A stretch of DNA of 8,071 nucleotides from Oscillospiraceae bacterium (GTDB taxonomy: Bacteria; Bacillota; Clostridia; Oscillospirales; Acutalibacteraceae). The stretch's first letter is position 1. Every line of letters starts with the position of its first letter. Location: positions 1-8,071 of the forward strand of contig CACXFE010000086.1 of NCBI GenBank assembly GCA_902766855.1. The letters are read 5' to 3'. The notes under the pieces were generated by a model, which had not been told where the DNA came from, did no database searches, and saw nothing but the letters and a program-made list of their open reading frames with translations. The position numbers and the translations under genes are program-made. Below are positions 6,674 through 8,071 of this stretch, piece by piece.

Positions 6674-6893
6674 CGCTGTTTTCAGGCGGTTCCAGCACTT
6701 CCTGCACATCGGTGTCCGCGCAGATGTTCTGCCCGTACCAATCGGCCAGATCCGTAAAAGTTTCCTTCCAAAAGAACTTGATCGCCATGACCCCCGCCAG
6801 CAAGATCAAAACACAGACTGCCTCAATCAACAAAATCTGCATGGCACGATCCGTCGCGGTGGGGCGAGCGGCCGTTTCGTTGTTTTCTTCCAT
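6663..6893 (-). CDS. Small single-pass membrane protein, possible SpoIVFA-like anchor
   Basis: A 76-residue protein with a polar N-terminus, one hydrophobic segment at about residues 19-40 (ILLIEAVCVLILLAGVMAIKFF) and a short extracytoplasmic tail containing DLADWYGQNI and ending in acidic residues. The ATG at 6893 has a purine-rich AGCAGGGGG site eight bases upstream, and the stop overlaps the start of the SpoIVFB-like gene by 11 nt, both arguing for a real gene. In B. subtilis the gene before spoIVFB is spoIVFA, whose product has one membrane helix and an M23/LytM domain and anchors and inhibits SpoIVFB. The helix and the 'W/Y..N' tail here resemble the N-terminal part of clostridial SpoIVFA/M23 proteins, but the M23 domain is absent. 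It is therefore either a natural mini-partner or a gene eroded at its 3' end. Similarity is weak; identity rests on context. Confidence 0.65.
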   Translation of the reverse strand: MEENNETAARPTATDRAMQILLIEAVCVLILLAGVMAIKFFWKETFTDLADWYGQNICADTDVQEVLEPPENSDAV

Positions 6894-6923
6894 TGTTTTT
6901 GCCCCCTGCTTTGCTGATACTAC

Positions 6924-6952
6924 AAGATATGAAAACAGGGCGGCGATTATGC
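6924..6952 (-). promoter_or_regulatory. Possible sporulation-type (sigma-E-like) promoter for the IVFA/IVFB-like pair
   Basis: On the - strand, GCATAAT (6946-6952) and CATATCTT (6924-6931) are separated by 14 bases. The B. subtilis sigma-E pattern is roughly an ATATT-like -35 and CATACANT -10 at about that spacing. Transcription would begin about 20-25 bases before the ATG at 6893. The match is partial and there is no good sigma-A alternative in this 67-bp gap, though read-through from ohrR is possible. The known sigma-E control of spoIVF in B. subtilis makes the match plausible. Confidence 0.35.
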
Positions 6953-6960
6953 AAGGAAGG

Positions 6961-7395
6961 TCAGTCCCCGTTCAGCCCCAGCGTTTTATAAAGCAGTTTG
7001 TAAAGAACGGCGGCTTCTTCGGGCTCCAGCCGCACGCAACTGCCGACCTGCGCGGGAATATCCTTCACCTGTTCGCGCAGGGCCATACCTTGCTCGGTCA
7101 CTTGAGCGATGACAACGCGTTCGTCTTCTTCCGAACGGTGTTTGACAAGGTAACCCTTTTTTTCAAGGCTTTTTAACACTGGGGTGAGGGTGCCGCTATC
7201 TAAAAACAGGCGTTCCCCCAACTTTTTTACACTGATCTGCTTTTCTTCCCAAAACACCATCATGGCAAGATACTGGGTGTAGGTCAAGTCCAGCGCGCTC
7301 AAATAGGGGTGATAATGCTTGATGATCTCGCGCGAGGCGGCATACAGCGGAAAGCATAATTGATTTTTCAGTTTTAACGCTTCATATTCATCCAT
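6961..7395 (-). CDS. ohrR: OhrR organic-peroxide-sensing MarR-family repressor
   Basis: A 144-residue winged-helix DNA-binding protein. OhrR represses peroxide-defence genes until its N-terminal cysteine is oxidised by organic hydroperoxides. The diagnostic NQLCFPLYAASREI segment places the sensing Cys at residue 14 (Cys15 in B. subtilis), and the tyrosines that hold it are present (Tyr18, Tyr28, Tyr39). The helix-turn-helix and wing regions, 'KKLGERLFLDSGTLTPVLKSLE' and 'RSEEDERVV', match the family closely. A second cysteine at residue 120 lies where two-Cys OhrR of Xanthomonas has its resolving Cys127, suggesting disulfide rather than mixed-thiol sensing. The ATG at 7395 is preferred to an in-frame GTG at 7413, because GAGGA lies seven bases upstream and the N-terminus then matches B. 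subtilis OhrR. No ohr peroxidase gene is in the window. It is co-transcribed with the CDF gene. Confidence 0.9.
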   Translation of the reverse strand: MDEYEALKLKNQLCFPLYAASREIIKHYHPYLSALDLTYTQYLAMMVFWEEKQISVKKLGERLFLDSGTLTPVLKSLEKKGYLVKHRSEEDERVVIAQVTEQGMALREQVKDIPAQVGSCVRLEPEEAAVLYKLLYKTLGLNGD

Positions 7396-7402
7396 ATTCT
7401 GT

Positions 7403-7407
7403 TCCTC
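7403..7407 (-). promoter_or_regulatory. Ribosome binding site of ohrR, overlapping the CDF stop codon
   Basis: GAGGA on the - strand begins inside the TGA stop (7406-7408) of the CDF gene and ends seven bases before the ATG at 7395. It decides the ohrR start and indicates translational coupling of the two genes. Confidence 0.7.
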
Positions 7408-8071
7408 AATCACTGAAATCCGAATCCAATATGACTTGGAAGGTAAATTGCGGATATAATCCCGACAATTCCTTTACAACCTTTTCGCGGATTTCTTCGG
7501 CTTCGGCCTTAAAATCCACGATCAAATCAAAGGAAACAAGGGTGTTTTCCACATAGAAGCCGTGCATTTGCAGAATTTCGGGGTAGGAGCCGGTTACTCG
7601 TTCCACATCGCTTTTGATAGCGGCAATTTCCGGATTGTTTTCGTTAGCGGCATATACCCCGATGGTCAAAACAATGCCGAAAGTGGTATAAATTTCCATG
7701 GAAATGGAGCGGGTAAGGCGGTGAATCTCGCGGGCGGTCATTTGATCGGGCACTTCAATATGGGCAGATCCCATGATGCGGGAAGGGCCGTAATTATGCA
7801 AAGTTAAATCATAAACGCCCTGTACGCCGGGGAAAGAAGCGATTTTTTCTTTCAGCGGGTCGGTCAATTCCCGGTCAAACCGGGTGCCGATGATGCTGTG
7901 CAGCGTATCCATCAGCATTTCCACACCGGCTTTGATAATAAAAATCGAAATCAGCGTTCCGATCACGCCTTCCAGCGACCAACCCCACACCAGATTTGCG
8001 ATGACCGCCAACAATGTGCCGGAGGAAAGAAGCGCGTCAAACAGTGCGTCTGAGCCAGAGGCGATCAGCGC
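7406..8071 (-). CDS. Cation diffusion facilitator (CDF) metal exporter, C-terminal part (5' end outside window)
   Basis: The frame is open from the right edge to the TGA at 7406-7408, giving 221 residues without a start; the ATG at 8014 is internal. CDF proteins are membrane antiporters that export divalent metals such as zinc, iron or manganese for protons. The fragment begins in membrane segment 5, ALIASGSDALFDALLSSGT, with Asp8 and Asp12 in a DxxxD arrangement where zinc-specific members have HxxxD. Segment 6 follows (about residues 36-48), then the cytoplasmic domain starting near 'GTRFDRELTDPLKEKI', with the typical 'GVYDLTLHNYGPSRIMGSAHIEVP' fold and an extra C-terminal region to residue 221. 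DxxxD is reported in CDFs handling Mn or Fe, so zinc specificity should not be assumed. The gene is followed by ohrR with no space between them, linking metal export and peroxide response. The promoter is outside the window. Confidence 0.9.
   Translation of the reverse strand, partial: ALIASGSDALFDALLSSGTLLAVIANLVWGWSLEGVIGTLISIFIIKAGVEMLMDTLHSIIGTRFDRELTDPLKEKIASFPGVQGVYDLTLHNYGPSRIMGSAHIEVPDQMTAREIHRLTRSISMEIYTTFGIVLTIGVYAANENNPEIAAIKSDVERVTGSYPEILQMHGFYVENTLVSFDLIVDFKAEAEEIREKVVKELSGLYPQFTFQVILDSDFSD

Noticed and set aside
6674..6709. Upstream ATG at 6709 as start of the M50 protease
   Set aside because: It would add 12 polar residues (MCRKCWNRLKTA) not seen in the family and has no ribosome binding site; the ATG at 6673 gives catalytic positions matching B. 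subtilis SpoIVFB.
7396..7413. GTG at 7413 as start of ohrR
   Set aside because: The ATG at 7395 has a well-spaced GAGGA and gives an N-terminus matching known OhrR; the GTG lies inside the CDF gene without a clear ribosome binding site.
1..8071. CRISPR arrays, tRNA or rRNA genes, insertion sequences, riboswitches
   Set aside because: No regularly spaced repeats, cloverleaf sequences, transposase frames or recognisable riboswitch cores were seen; all intergenic gaps are under 150 bp.

Overview
The window looks like a stretch of chromosome from a low-to-mid G+C Clostridia-type Firmicute, probably an anaerobic, plant-glycan-using member near Oscillospiraceae/Ruminococcaceae. This is inferred from protein content, not from a marker gene. 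The signs are strong GGAGG-type ribosome binding sites, a SpoIVFB-like sporulation protease beside a radical SAM/DUF2344 pair, a clostridial-style OhrR, and a CUT1 sugar ABC transporter with a PGGYY-type binding protein. There is no rRNA, tRNA, CRISPR array or transposase.

Left part (1-3406, + strand) is a carbohydrate-uptake operon. It holds the C-terminal part of a solute-binding protein (start outside the window), a MalF-like permease, and a MalG-like permease that is abnormal. After its sixth membrane segment the second permease runs in frame into the C-terminal part of a clan GH-A glycoside hydrolase (end of the barrel with the putative nucleophile, plus a beta-sandwich). The half carrying the acid/base residue is absent. 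The simplest reading is an in-frame deletion, or an assembly join, between a permease gene and a downstream hydrolase gene. An 8-bp direct repeat lies at the junction.

Middle (3407-3548) is a 142-bp convergent intergenic region with two hairpins. One is a perfect 16-bp stem that probably serves as a bidirectional terminator.

Right part (3549-8071, all - strand), in transcription order from the right edge: the C-terminal part of a cation diffusion facilitator (CDF) transporter; an OhrR peroxide-sensing MarR regulator whose ribosome binding site overlaps the CDF stop codon; a 76-aa single-pass membrane protein that resembles only the membrane anchor of SpoIVFA; a compact SpoIVFB-like M50 intramembrane protease; a 614-aa radical SAM protein of the TIGR03960 type; and its DUF2344/TIGR03936 partner, overlapping it by 14 nt. 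The radical SAM pair has its own clear sigma-A promoter (TTGAAA-17-TAAAAT). The small IVFA/IVFB pair is preceded by a possible sporulation-type promoter. The most notable items are the permease-hydrolase fusion, the stripped-down SpoIVFA/FB pair, and the functionally uncharacterised radical SAM/DUF2344 pair.
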